Shown: piece by piece, positions 1 to 6,216 of the stretch
How the letters are laid out: every line of letters begins with the position of its first letter
How positions within the stretch are numbered: position 1 is the first letter of the stretch
Origin: Carnobacterium divergens
GTDB lineage: Bacteria > Bacillota > Bacilli > Lactobacillales > Carnobacteriaceae
Direction of reading: 5' to 3'
DNA length: 49,400 nucleotides
Assembly (NCBI RefSeq): GCF_900258435.1
Contig: NZ_LT992558.1
Location: 1,141,746 to 1,191,145, forward strand
Notes under the pieces: generated by a model
Told to the model about the DNA's origin: nothing
The model's input: the letters and a program-made list of their open reading frames with translations, nothing else
Databases searched by the model: none
Translations under genes and position numbers: made by a program

Positions 1-1
1 A

Positions 2-865
2 GAAACGTCTGAACTGACAATTGGTGATCGTTTTATTTCATTATCACAGTACCAAGCAGAATTAAAAAAGAAAAATAACGCGTTGAATGATATTGCCGAT
101 AAAACAAACTCTTTAATCAAACGCACCAATAATCTTAATAAAACAACAGCTGGATTGGGAAAAGAATTAATTGAAAGTAATAAAGTTATCTCCCAGCAAC
201 AGCAATTAATCGAGGATGCACTTCGGCGTATTAAAGAACTTGAAAATGGGACGGATCCAGAACGTCCAATCGGTAAAATTATTGATGTTTCTGAACACCA
301 AGGGCAAATTGATTGGGCTAAAGTAAAAGCGGATGATATCGAACTTGCGATTATAAGAGTTCAAGATGGCAGCTCTTACGTTGATAACTATTACCGTTAT
401 AACATCCAACAATGTCAGCAACTTAATATTCCTTATGCAGTGTACGCTTTTGCGCGATATGTTAATGAGGCTGATGCTGGTCAAGAAGCAACTGACTTCT
501 ATAATCGCACAAAATCTATTTCCGGAACAGGTAAGCAACCTTTATTTTATATGATTGATGTTGAAGTGGCCACGATGGAAAATATGAGACAAGGAACTGA
601 AGCGTGGCAAAATAAGATGATTTCATTTGGAATTGCCCAAACGAATCAAGTCGCTTATATCGCAAATTATTTATACGATCAATTTAATATCAATGTCGCT
701 CGCTTTGGAAGTATTGTAATACCTGCTTATCGCAGCACTCCGCCAGATCATCCGTGGGATTTATGGCAATACAGCGACAAAGGAAGCGTACTGGGAATTA
801 ATGGCAATGTTGATATGAATAAAGATCCATCAGAAAGATTTAAAAAACAATATTTAGGTAGGTGA
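2..865 (+). CDS. Phage tail protein with C-terminal GH25 lysozyme domain (5' partial)
   Basis: The reading frame is open from base 2, so the gene starts left of the window and the TTG at 83 is internal. The visible 287 residues start with a short structural stretch and a coiled-coil-like region, then a glycoside hydrolase family 25 (muramidase) domain. The domain opens with the motif DVSEHQGQIDW (nt about 284-316), and the MIDVE motif further on carries the catalytic Asp-x-Glu of the family. GH25 enzymes cut the peptidoglycan MurNAc-GlcNAc bond. Being placed directly before baseplate genes rather than in the lysis cassette, it most likely belongs to a tail-tip protein that opens the wall locally during DNA injection. 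The N-terminal part (probably a tail endopeptidase/tail fold) is not visible, so its family cannot be named. Confidence 0.8.
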   Translation, partial: ETSELTIGDRFISLSQYQAELKKKNNALNDIADKTNSLIKRTNNLNKTTAGLGKELIESNKVISQQQQLIEDALRRIKELENGTDPERPIGKIIDVSEHQGQIDWAKVKADDIELAIIRVQDGSSYVDNYYRYNIQQCQQLNIPYAVYAFARYVNEADAGQEATDFYNRTKSISGTGKQPLFYMIDVEVATMENMRQGTEAWQNKMISFGIAQTNQVAYIANYLYDQFNINVARFGSIVIPAYRSTPPDHPWDLWQYSDKGSVLGINGNVDMNKDPSERFKKQYLGR

Positions 866-870
866 AAAAA

Positions 871-2217
871 ATGCCCGTAAATTATAGAGACCCAACTCAT
901 ATAACAGGAGAGAGTTGGATTTTCGAAGACAAAGTTAGCAAAGTTCATAAAATTTTAGCGAAATGGATTCGTGAAAAAATGTATGGTCAAGATGTTCGAG
1001 AGGCACTTGCTCTATTGGTTGAACAGACTTCTTCCGATTTATACGACGATAAACAAATTGCACTTGCACTTGAAAAATTAGCACAAGAACTGCAGATTAA
1101 ATGGGACAACGACACTCAAAAAATTATAGACGAGTGGAAGAACACAATAGGTGGTGTGACAGTCGATAGTGAACTAATCAACGCTAGAATCGACTTACAC
1201 GGAATCGTTTATAAAACGCTTAAAGAGCGCTTAGACGATATGCAATCGAAGATTGAAAACTTAGATGCTACGGAATCTGTTTTTAAACTAACCCACAATC
1301 AAAATTGCTATCCGGCATTAAGAGTGTTTTACAGCACTTATGGCGCAGCAGTTGTACCATCGGAAGAAGAACCAACGGGAGCTGGAGGGTCAGAAGTTAA
1401 TTACGTTCATGCTGAACCTCTTTATCATGATTTAGATTCTCTAACTGTAAAAGTTCCATTTAAGTATAAGATGGTCAACCCGACAGTTGAACGAATTTCT
1501 GAAAATCAATATTTATTAGTTGAGGACATTCGGACATTGCTGGTTGAGATAGGTTCTAAGGGTGAAGCGAATGTTGAAACCACGATGGAATATACATCTA
1601 CTTTAGATTATAAAAATAAAGTAGCCAACAGCATTGTAGAGAATCCAAATAAATCGTATCGCACACCATATAGCGGTATTGGATCAATAGATTTAATTGA
1701 TCCAGATACATTAAAAGGTACATTAGAATTAGATGGTGGGCTATATAAAAATATCAGTTATAAAGATAATGTCATTACAACAATCACCATAAATTCTGGT
1801 GAATATCGTAGTCAAATGCTATTTAAATACAATGTTGTGGAGGATATTAAGCGTAATTTTCCGTCATTATTCAACGGATTAGTATTAGAGCAACAAGCTA
1901 TTTTAGCTAGAAAATATGTTGTCGCTGCTAATTCAAGTGCATTTGCAAGAGGAAGCAACAGCGATGGGAATCATTGCCAAATTAATAATTATGGTTTTGG
2001 CGTTTGGCAAGGTGGAGAAACTAATGCCAATAAAACAAACGAGATTAAAAAAATAGGTAGTGAAATTACAAAAGTTGGAAATTATATACAAGAAGACGGA
2101 ACAGTTAATTCGTTAGTATCAGCTAAGCCAAGTGACGGGAAAATACCAAGCTCGCTAATGGTTGATTACGCAAGTTTAGAATACACTGTAGCTGTACCAT
2201 TCGCACCAATAAAATAA
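871..2217 (+). CDS. Phage baseplate / receptor-binding structural protein
   Basis: A 448-residue structural protein. The start is set at ATG 871, which has AGGTG 7 bases upstream; a GTG at 862 overlaps the previous stop and has no spacing for a ribosome binding site. The first about 60 residues (ITGESWIF, WIREKMYGQDVREAL) match a recurring N-terminal module of baseplate and tail-appendage proteins in Listeria and Enterococcus siphophages, recognised from memory. Residues about 70-130 look helical or coiled-coil; the remainder is beta-rich with many Asn/Gly and no enzymatic motif. It follows the tail lysozyme within 5 bases and precedes the small tail genes, as expected for the host-recognition part of the tail. 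The exact family (BppU-like or other) is not settled. Confidence 0.65.
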   Translation: MPVNYRDPTHITGESWIFEDKVSKVHKILAKWIREKMYGQDVREALALLVEQTSSDLYDDKQIALALEKLAQELQIKWDNDTQKIIDEWKNTIGGVTVDSELINARIDLHGIVYKTLKERLDDMQSKIENLDATESVFKLTHNQNCYPALRVFYSTYGAAVVPSEEEPTGAGGSEVNYVHAEPLYHDLDSLTVKVPFKYKMVNPTVERISENQYLLVEDIRTLLVEIGSKGEANVETTMEYTSTLDYKNKVANSIVENPNKSYRTPYSGIGSIDLIDPDTLKGTLELDGGLYKNISYKDNVITTITINSGEYRSQMLFKYNVVEDIKRNFPSLFNGLVLEQQAILARKYVVAANSSAFARGSNSDGNHCQINNYGFGVWQGGETNANKTNEIKKIGSEITKVGNYIQEDGTVNSLVSAKPSDGKIPSSLMVDYASLEYTVAVPFAPIK

Positions 2218-2230
2218 AGGAGTGAACTAA

Positions 2231-2656
2231 ATGGATTTGAAAAAAATATTTAAAGGGTTGCCAGATTGGAATAAAACCGTTAATGATAATTTTGATTTGA
2301 TTAACAAAAGAGTAGAGCAAGATACCGGATGGATTAAAGCTTCGATTGGGGCAGGTGCCACAACTCAATTTCTTGAATATCGACGCATTGGAGATCAAGT
2401 TTTTTATAAAGGAGAGGGGCGAACAGCAAAAACAGGAAACATTATTGCGTTTGCGGCAGGTTTTAGACCAGACTCCGATGCCGTTGTTGAAGCAGGGTGT
2501 GTGGAAGGAGGGGGAAGTGCAGTAGGGGATCAGACAGTTATTAAAATCGATAAAGTTAATAATTGTATGACTATTGTATACAGAACCCGTGCGGACTCGA
2601 CTTTTAGCATGCATGGTATAAGTTATTTTACTAAAGATCCATTTCCACAAAAATAA
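2231..2656 (+). CDS. Small phage tail/receptor-binding protein
   Basis: A 141-residue protein with GGAG 8 bases before the ATG. The N-terminus (LPDWNKTVNDNFDLINKRV) is a short helical segment of the kind used to dock appendages onto a baseplate; the rest (residues 35-141) is Gly-rich and beta-prone, resembling a small trimeric tail-fibre head. No catalytic motif is seen. Its position between the baseplate protein and the XkdX-type gene supports a role in host binding, but this is inferred from context and composition, not from a recognised domain. Confidence 0.5.
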   Translation: MDLKKIFKGLPDWNKTVNDNFDLINKRVEQDTGWIKASIGAGATTQFLEYRRIGDQVFYKGEGRTAKTGNIIAFAAGFRPDSDAVVEAGCVEGGGSAVGDQTVIKIDKVNNCMTIVYRTRADSTFSMHGISYFTKDPFPQK

Positions 2657-2672
2657 AGAAGGAGGAAAAAAG

Positions 2673-3047
2673 ATGAAATTTATAGAAGTTATCCAAATCG
2701 ATGAAAAAGGAAATGTTGAAATACCGATAGTGGTTAATAAAGAAACGTTCGAGGAATCAGAGTATACGAAGTTCCAATGGGAAGGGTTATTTCTAAAACC
2801 TAAATGGTCTTTCCGCTTGAATAAATGGATTGAAACGGCAACGGATGATGAACTTAATCCACCAGATATGGAAGAAGAGTTATCGGAGGTTCAACAGTTA
2901 GCTCAAGCCCTTACTGAATTAGAATTAGATAATTTTGAAAAAGACAACAGAATCAACGAACTAGAAAAAGAAAACCAATTGCTTGGCCAAGAATCAACAG
3001 ATCACGATTTACGATTAATTGAATTGGAGGAAAAATTAAATGTATAA
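2673..3047 (+). CDS. Small phage structural protein with C-terminal coiled coil
   Basis: A 124-residue acidic protein with a strong AAGGAGGAAAAAAG leader. Residues 1-55 form a compact segment (IQIDEKGNVEIP, WIETATDD), while residues 70-124 are a heptad-like, Glu/Leu-rich helix. Similar small proteins sit just before xkdX in many Firmicute siphophages and are thought to be tail accessory proteins. The end overlaps the next gene by 8 bases, so the two are translationally coupled. The molecular function is unknown. Confidence 0.55.
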   Translation: MKFIEVIQIDEKGNVEIPIVVNKETFEESEYTKFQWEGLFLKPKWSFRLNKWIETATDDELNPPDMEEELSEVQQLAQALTELELDNFEKDNRINELEKENQLLGQESTDHDLRLIELEEKLNV

Positions 3048-3195
3048 ATCACTAAAAGAAAGATATTTAAAAGAATGGGTTACAGAAAAACAGCTTGCTC
3101 ACTATGTTGATTTAAAAAAAATTACTGCTACACAAATGCAAGAAATCATGAAAGAAAAAGATGCCAAAGACAAAGAAGAAGCTATTGAAATTTAA
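3040..3195 (+). CDS. XkdX-family phage mini-protein
   Basis: A 51-residue protein starting at ATG 3040 inside the end of the previous gene, with GGAGG 8 bases upstream. The sequence begins MYKSLKERYLKEWV and contains the W-V, Y-V and KKITATQMQEI pattern typical of the XkdX family (about 45-50 residues), which is regularly found between tail-fibre and holin genes in Bacillus PBSX-like and lactic phages. The family function is unknown. The stop codon lies inside the right part of a terminator-like hairpin (3176-3212), so the 3' end of the gene doubles as regulatory sequence. Confidence 0.75.
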   Translation: MYKSLKERYLKEWVTEKQLAHYVDLKKITATQMQEIMKEKDAKDKEEAIEI

Positions 3196-3212
3196 TAGCT
3201 TCTTTATTTTAT
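3176..3212 (+). terminator. Hairpin terminator overlapping the end of the XkdX gene
   Basis: A perfect 11-bp stem (3176-3186 with 3194-3204), a 7-base loop, then TATTTTAT. It includes the stop codon at 3193-3195 and separates the tail genes from the lysis cassette that begins at 3231. The T-run is modest, so it may be a partial terminator or attenuator. Confidence 0.65.
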
Positions 3213-3230
3213 AAAAAAGAAGGTGTAGGA

Positions 3231-3539
3231 GTGACAATTGAATTGACTATTTTATTATCAATCGTATCTGTATCAGCCGCGGTTTATTTTGGCTTGTCTG
3301 GTGCTCGACGGGACCAAAAGAATGATGATATGCAGGAAGCTGCGCAACTAACAACGGTACTGGTTAAGTTAGAGAATATAAACAATGGAATCAATAAAAT
3401 TGAATCTAAGATGGATCGTGTTGAAAGCGAGACACGAGCCAATTCAGAGAAACTGATTAAAGTTGAAGAGTCCACGAAACAGGCTCATAAACGCATTGAT
3501 GAAATTGTTCAGAAAGGGGTGATTGATAGTGAAAATTAA
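3231..3539 (+). CDS. Holin-associated membrane protein with coiled coil
   Basis: A 102-residue protein with a GTG start; GGTGTAGGA lies directly upstream. Residues 4-24 are a single hydrophobic segment followed by a basic RR pair, and residues 35-98 form a charged coiled coil (VKLENINNGINKIESKMDRVE). This layout is common for the small membrane protein immediately before a phi-LC3-type holin in Firmicute phages (XhlA-like in architecture, though not clearly homologous). It overlaps the holin start by 11 bases. A part in timing or regulating lysis is likely, but unproven. Confidence 0.6.
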   Translation: MTIELTILLSIVSVSAAVYFGLSGARRDQKNDDMQEAAQLTTVLVKLENINNGINKIESKMDRVESETRANSEKLIKVEESTKQAHKRIDEIVQKGVIDSEN

Positions 3540-3771
3540 TTGGAAAGTAAGAATTAAATCAAAGGCTTTTTGGTTGGCCATGATTCCAATTTTATTGGTA
3601 TTAATCCAACAGATTTTAAGTTGGTTTGGAATTGGATTTGCTAAAGAGTTAATCGAAAACGAAGCAATGCAATTTATTAATACCTTATTCCTGTTATTGG
3701 GAATTCTAGGGATTGTAAACGATCCTACGGTACCAGGTATCAGTGATAGTCAAAAAACTTTAAATAAATGA
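3529..3771 (+). CDS. Phage holin, phi-LC3 family
   Basis: An 80-residue holin. GTG 3529 is chosen because GGGGTG (3516-3521) lies 7 bases upstream, whereas TTG 3523 is too close. The N-terminus KINWKVRIKSKAFW, the two hydrophobic segments (about residues 13-35 and 46-62) and the closing VNDPTVPGISDS motif match the phi-LC3 holin family. Holins assemble in the cytoplasmic membrane and form the lesion that triggers lysis at a set time. Here the endolysin has a signal peptide, so the holin may be needed for membrane depolarisation and timing rather than for enzyme export. Confidence 0.88.
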   Translation: MKINWKVRIKSKAFWLAMIPILLVLIQQILSWFGIGFAKELIENEAMQFINTLFLLLGILGIVNDPTVPGISDSQKTLNK

Positions 3772-3799
3772 TAGTCCTCAATCGGGGGCTATTTTTTTA
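3771..3799 (+). terminator. Terminator after the holin
   Basis: ATAGTCCTC pairs with GGGGGCTAT through several G-T pairs around a 4-base loop and is followed by a run of seven T. It lies between holin and endolysin, so the endolysin may depend partly on read-through. Confidence 0.6.
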
Positions 3800-3827
3800 T
3801 AAATAAAATTAGAAATGGAGAGATAAA

Positions 3828-4727
3828 ATGAAAAAATTAAACAAAGTATTATTAATGTTAGTAGTATTAATGACATTAAGCACATCAACGGTAGCAACTG
3901 CTGCGATTACAACGTCACATGCTGGTCATGGTGGAGTTGATCCAGGAGCGATCGGAAACGGCTATAAGGAAGCTGATATTGCTAGAATGATTAATAATCA
4001 AATTGTAGCTAAATCGGGAGCAGTTGATGCCACTGACAATAGCGCAATTTCTGTGAATGATAACCTTGCAAAAATTGTAAATAAAGTAAACTTGAATTCG
4101 AACGGAACATCATGGAATTTATCAAATCACTTAAATAGCGCGTCCCCTGCAGCAACTGGTGTAGAAGTATTTTATTATGCTGGTGACCCTGTAGGAAAAG
4201 TCAAGGCGGAGCAAGTAAGTGCAACGATTGCAAATGTATTGGGGATTCCAAATAGAGGTGCAAAGACTGCAGATTTATACGTTATCCGTAATACTAAAGG
4301 GCATTCATTGCTGATTGAATGGGGCTTTATCAGTAACAGCGGAGACGTCCAAAAATTACTAACTAAGATGGATACCGTAACTACAGAAGTTGTTAAGCTA
4401 TTTAATTCAACTGTTAATCCAGTTCCGCCAGTGACACCACCTGTTAATCCAGTACAGCCTCCAACAACTGGATTTGCTAGAGCATATAACGAAACCGGAA
4501 CGATGTATGCGACAGAGCGAAATTGGGTGAAAGACACACCAACTAAAGCAGCACGACTTGTTGAATATCAATCAACTGGGCAAGCGATTAAATATCATAA
4601 AGTTGTATGGTCAGACGGAATCGTTTGGTTGCAATTAACAGGGTGGGATGGAAAACAACGCTATGTTGCCTATTCTGATGCAACGCAAGGGAATGGATTT
4701 GGTCGTAAGTACGGTTATTGTTTATAG
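3828..4727 (+). CDS. Phage endolysin: secreted N-acetylmuramoyl-L-alanine amidase (Amidase_3) with C-terminal wall-binding domain
   Basis: A 299-residue amidase that cleaves the MurNAc-L-Ala bond. Residues 1-26 form a classical Sec signal peptide (KK, hydrophobic core, ATAA cleavage region). The catalytic domain (about 27-195) shows the Amidase_3 pattern: HAGHGG with H34, KEAD with E48, H101 in the SNHLN segment, and E164 in IEWGFISN. A Pro-rich linker (about 196-213) leads to a C-terminal SH3-like wall-binding region (about 218-299). The start has GGAGAG 8 bases upstream. It directly follows the holin. Most phage endolysins lack a signal peptide; this one belongs to the exported class known from Oenococcus and Lactobacillus phages. 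The Trp after the catalytic Glu is slightly unusual. Confidence 0.88.
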   Translation: MKKLNKVLLMLVVLMTLSTSTVATAAITTSHAGHGGVDPGAIGNGYKEADIARMINNQIVAKSGAVDATDNSAISVNDNLAKIVNKVNLNSNGTSWNLSNHLNSASPAATGVEVFYYAGDPVGKVKAEQVSATIANVLGIPNRGAKTADLYVIRNTKGHSLLIEWGFISNSGDVQKLLTKMDTVTTEVVKLFNSTVNPVPPVTPPVNPVQPPTTGFARAYNETGTMYATERNWVKDTPTKAARLVEYQSTGQAIKYHKVVWSDGIVWLQLTGWDGKQRYVAYSDATQGNGFGRKYGYCL

Positions 4728-4764
4728 AAAGAACCTCCTACTTTGTGGGAGGGTACATAAAGAA

Positions 4765-4808
4765 AAAAAGCACCAATACTTGAATAAAATCAAGTGTTGG
4801 TGCTTTTT
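4765..4808. terminator. Bidirectional terminator between endolysin and PemK/MazF-like gene
   Basis: A 19-bp stem (4765-4783 with 4790-4808, one G-T pair), 6-base loop, with an A-run on the left and a T-run on the right. It serves the endolysin on the plus strand and the convergent toxin-like gene on the minus strand. Confidence 0.85.
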
Positions 4809-4901
4809 GATAGGCTTAAAGCCTCAGTCTCAAAATAATGGAGTCAAGCTCCCAGTAACACAATTATCACACTTAAAAGTAAATTTGTCAACATTATCTT
4901 T

Positions 4902-5714
4902 TTATCTTGATGCATAAAGTTTTATTAACTCTGTACTAATTTTATTCATAATTTCATTAGATAACTTGATTTTTCCAGAGGGATCAAATTTATTTATTTT
5001 GTTAATTCTATATTTAGAAATAGTTTTTATATCTGAAATTCTAACAAATGACTCATTGTTATACTTACTATAAATATCAATAACTTTAAGAATTGATTTT
5101 TTATTTTTTTTAAGCTCAGAAATTTTTTTAGAATACGATTCATGCACAGCCGATATTTTATCAGCAGCTGAAATCACTTTTTCTAAATCTTCTTTTACGT
5201 CGTTCGAATTTACTGTATTTGATTCTATATATTTCTTTATGTTTTCTATTCCTTTTGTCGTTTCGTTAATATCGTTATCTAATTCTATACTAGTCAATTC
5301 TATGTCGGTATATTCTTGTCCCATAAGATTTACATTTTTTTGTAGTAAATGAACTGTTTGAGTAAATAATTCTTTACCTATGGAGAAACGGTTATTTCCT
5401 CCTTTAGAGGTTAATGGTAAAACTGTTAAAACCGGATTGTTAGGGTTATCCTTTTTATTTAGAATTATAGCAAAGTGTTTTCCAGAGAACTCACTATCGA
5501 TATTAACCCCAAAATCAATCATTACTATTGTACCTCGTTTAAAATATGGATATTTATTATGTTGTTTAGACTTACATTCTTTTTCATGCATTTTAGCTTC
5601 AAATAATAACCAACTCGGCAAATAAGTAAAGCGACTTAAACCACTTAAAAATGTATTTTTATGAATCTCACTTGCATTTGATATTTTAGAAATAAGAAAA
5701 TCACTTTTTTCCAT
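4902..5714 (-). CDS. PemK/MazF-family toxin-like protein with coiled-coil insertion
   Basis: A 270-residue protein. Residues 58-104 contain the MazF/PemK N-terminal strands: RGTIVMIDFG (60-69), GKHFAIIL (78-85) and LTVLPLTSK (96-104). About 115 residues of Lys/Glu/Ser-rich coiled coil follow, and then SFVRISDIKTISKYRI (222-237), which matches the last MazF strand (the classical S-x-V-x-x-D-x-I-R-T-x-x-x-R-I pattern). The fold therefore appears split by an inserted helical hairpin. MazF-type proteins are ribonucleases that stop growth. No antitoxin gene is seen next to it. It stands alone, in reverse, between the lysis cassette and the attachment site, a typical site for lysogenic-conversion or phage-defence genes. 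RNase activity is an inference. Confidence 0.7.
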   Translation of the reverse strand: MEKSDFLISKISNASEIHKNTFLSGLSRFTYLPSWLLFEAKMHEKECKSKQHNKYPYFKRGTIVMIDFGVNIDSEFSGKHFAIILNKKDNPNNPVLTVLPLTSKGGNNRFSIGKELFTQTVHLLQKNVNLMGQEYTDIELTSIELDNDINETTKGIENIKKYIESNTVNSNDVKEDLEKVISAADKISAVHESYSKKISELKKNKKSILKVIDIYSKYNNESFVRISDIKTISKYRINKINKFDPSGKIKLSNEIMNKISTELIKLYASR

Positions 5715-5754
5715 AAAACCATCCTTACTTTAGTATTTTTTTATTTTCTTAATT

Positions 5755-5783
5755 ACTATATCAAAATATATAAGATAAACCAA
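5755..5783 (-). promoter_or_regulatory. Promoter of the PemK/MazF-like gene
   Basis: On the minus strand TTGGTT (5778-5783), a 17-base spacer and TATAGT (5755-5760), preceded by TGA to give an extended -10. It lies about 40 bases upstream of the start codon, so the gene can be expressed from the dormant prophage. Confidence 0.55.
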
Positions 5784-5836
5784 ATAAATATTTATCAAAA
5801 TTATTTTTTACCTAACTATAATTACTATATTAATTT

Positions 5837-5869
5837 AACCATCCAGCCTAACCGCTAGATGGTTTTTTT
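5837..5869 (+). terminator. Hairpin terminator
   Basis: AACCATC pairs with GATGGTT, with an inner AGC/GCT extension and a 6-base loop, followed by seven T. No gene on the plus strand ends just before it; it may be a phage-end terminator that protects the chromosome side from phage transcription. Confidence 0.6.
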
Positions 5870-5874
5870 GTATT

Positions 5875-5904
5875 AAAAAGACCACCTATTTACTTAATAG
5901 GTGG
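5875..5904 (-). terminator. Terminator downstream of tRNA-Arg (minus strand)
   Basis: A perfect 9-bp stem (5882-5890 with 5896-5904), 5-base loop. Read on the minus strand it is followed by TCTTTTTA, so it would end the tRNA transcript before it enters the toxin-like gene. Confidence 0.6.
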
Positions 5905-5950
5905 CATACATATTAAATTTAGGATCAAGCGTTTAACTCAATTAATTTAA

Positions 5951-5972
5951 AAAATATTCCCAAAATATTCCC
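5951..5972. repeat. Two exact tandem 11-bp repeats next to the attachment site
   Basis: AAAATATTCCC occurs twice without spacing, about 75 bases from the tRNA 3' end on the prophage side. Short direct repeats at this place are typical of arm-type binding sites for tyrosine integrases, which is the suggested but unproven role. Confidence 0.45.
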
Positions 5973-6043
5973 AAATCTAAAAAAATGCATAAAAACAAGC
6001 TGATATACAAATCAAGAAGGTTAATATACCAGTCTTAATCTAA

Positions 6044-6116
6044 CGTTCCTAACAGGATTCGAACCTGCGACACATCGTTTAGGAAACGAATGCTCTATCC
6101 CCTGAGCTATAGGAAC
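6044..6116 (-). tRNA. tRNA-Arg (anticodon CCU)
   Basis: The reverse strand folds into a full 73-base cloverleaf: acceptor GTTCCTA/TAGGAAC, D stem GCTC/GAGC, anticodon stem with loop TTCCTAA giving anticodon CCT (positions 34-36), 5-base variable region, T arm GCAGG-TTCGAAT-CCTGT, discriminator G. CCA is not encoded. It reads the rare Arg codon AGG. The 3' end points to the prophage, and tRNA-Arg(CCU) is a well-known integration target for tyrosine integrases, so the 3' half of this gene is the probable attachment core (attR). Confidence 0.95.
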
Positions 6117-6176
6117 AAAAGAAATCTCTTACACAGTTTCTCATGGTTTAAAAAAAATGTCTAGCCCTTAAAAAGA

Positions 6177-6213
6177 AAAAAGAACCCGTAATGTAGAATT
6201 ACGAGTTCTTTTC
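6177..6213. terminator. Terminator of pepS
   Basis: A 12-bp stem with one mismatch around AACCCGTAAT/ATTACGAGTT, loop GTAGA, with A-run and T-run on the two sides. Its right edge reaches the pepS stop codon. It works in the minus orientation and could work in both. Confidence 0.75.
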
Positions 6214-6216
6214 TAT

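Noticed and set aside
206-538. Reverse-strand frames inside the GH25 gene and many similar frames inside other genes
   Set aside because: They lie opposite well-supported genes, lack ribosome sites and give no recognisable proteins.
83-865. TTG at 83 as the start of the GH25 gene
   Set aside because: The frame is open to the first base of the window and has no ribosome site near 83; the gene is cut by the window edge.
5715-5836. Antitoxin gene partner for the PemK/MazF-like protein
   Set aside because: No frame with start and ribosome site found upstream on the minus strand.
5715-6043. Integrase or excisionase gene next to the attachment site
   Set aside because: No frame of useful length in this stretch; only hairpins and the tandem repeat. 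The integrase should be at the other prophage end.
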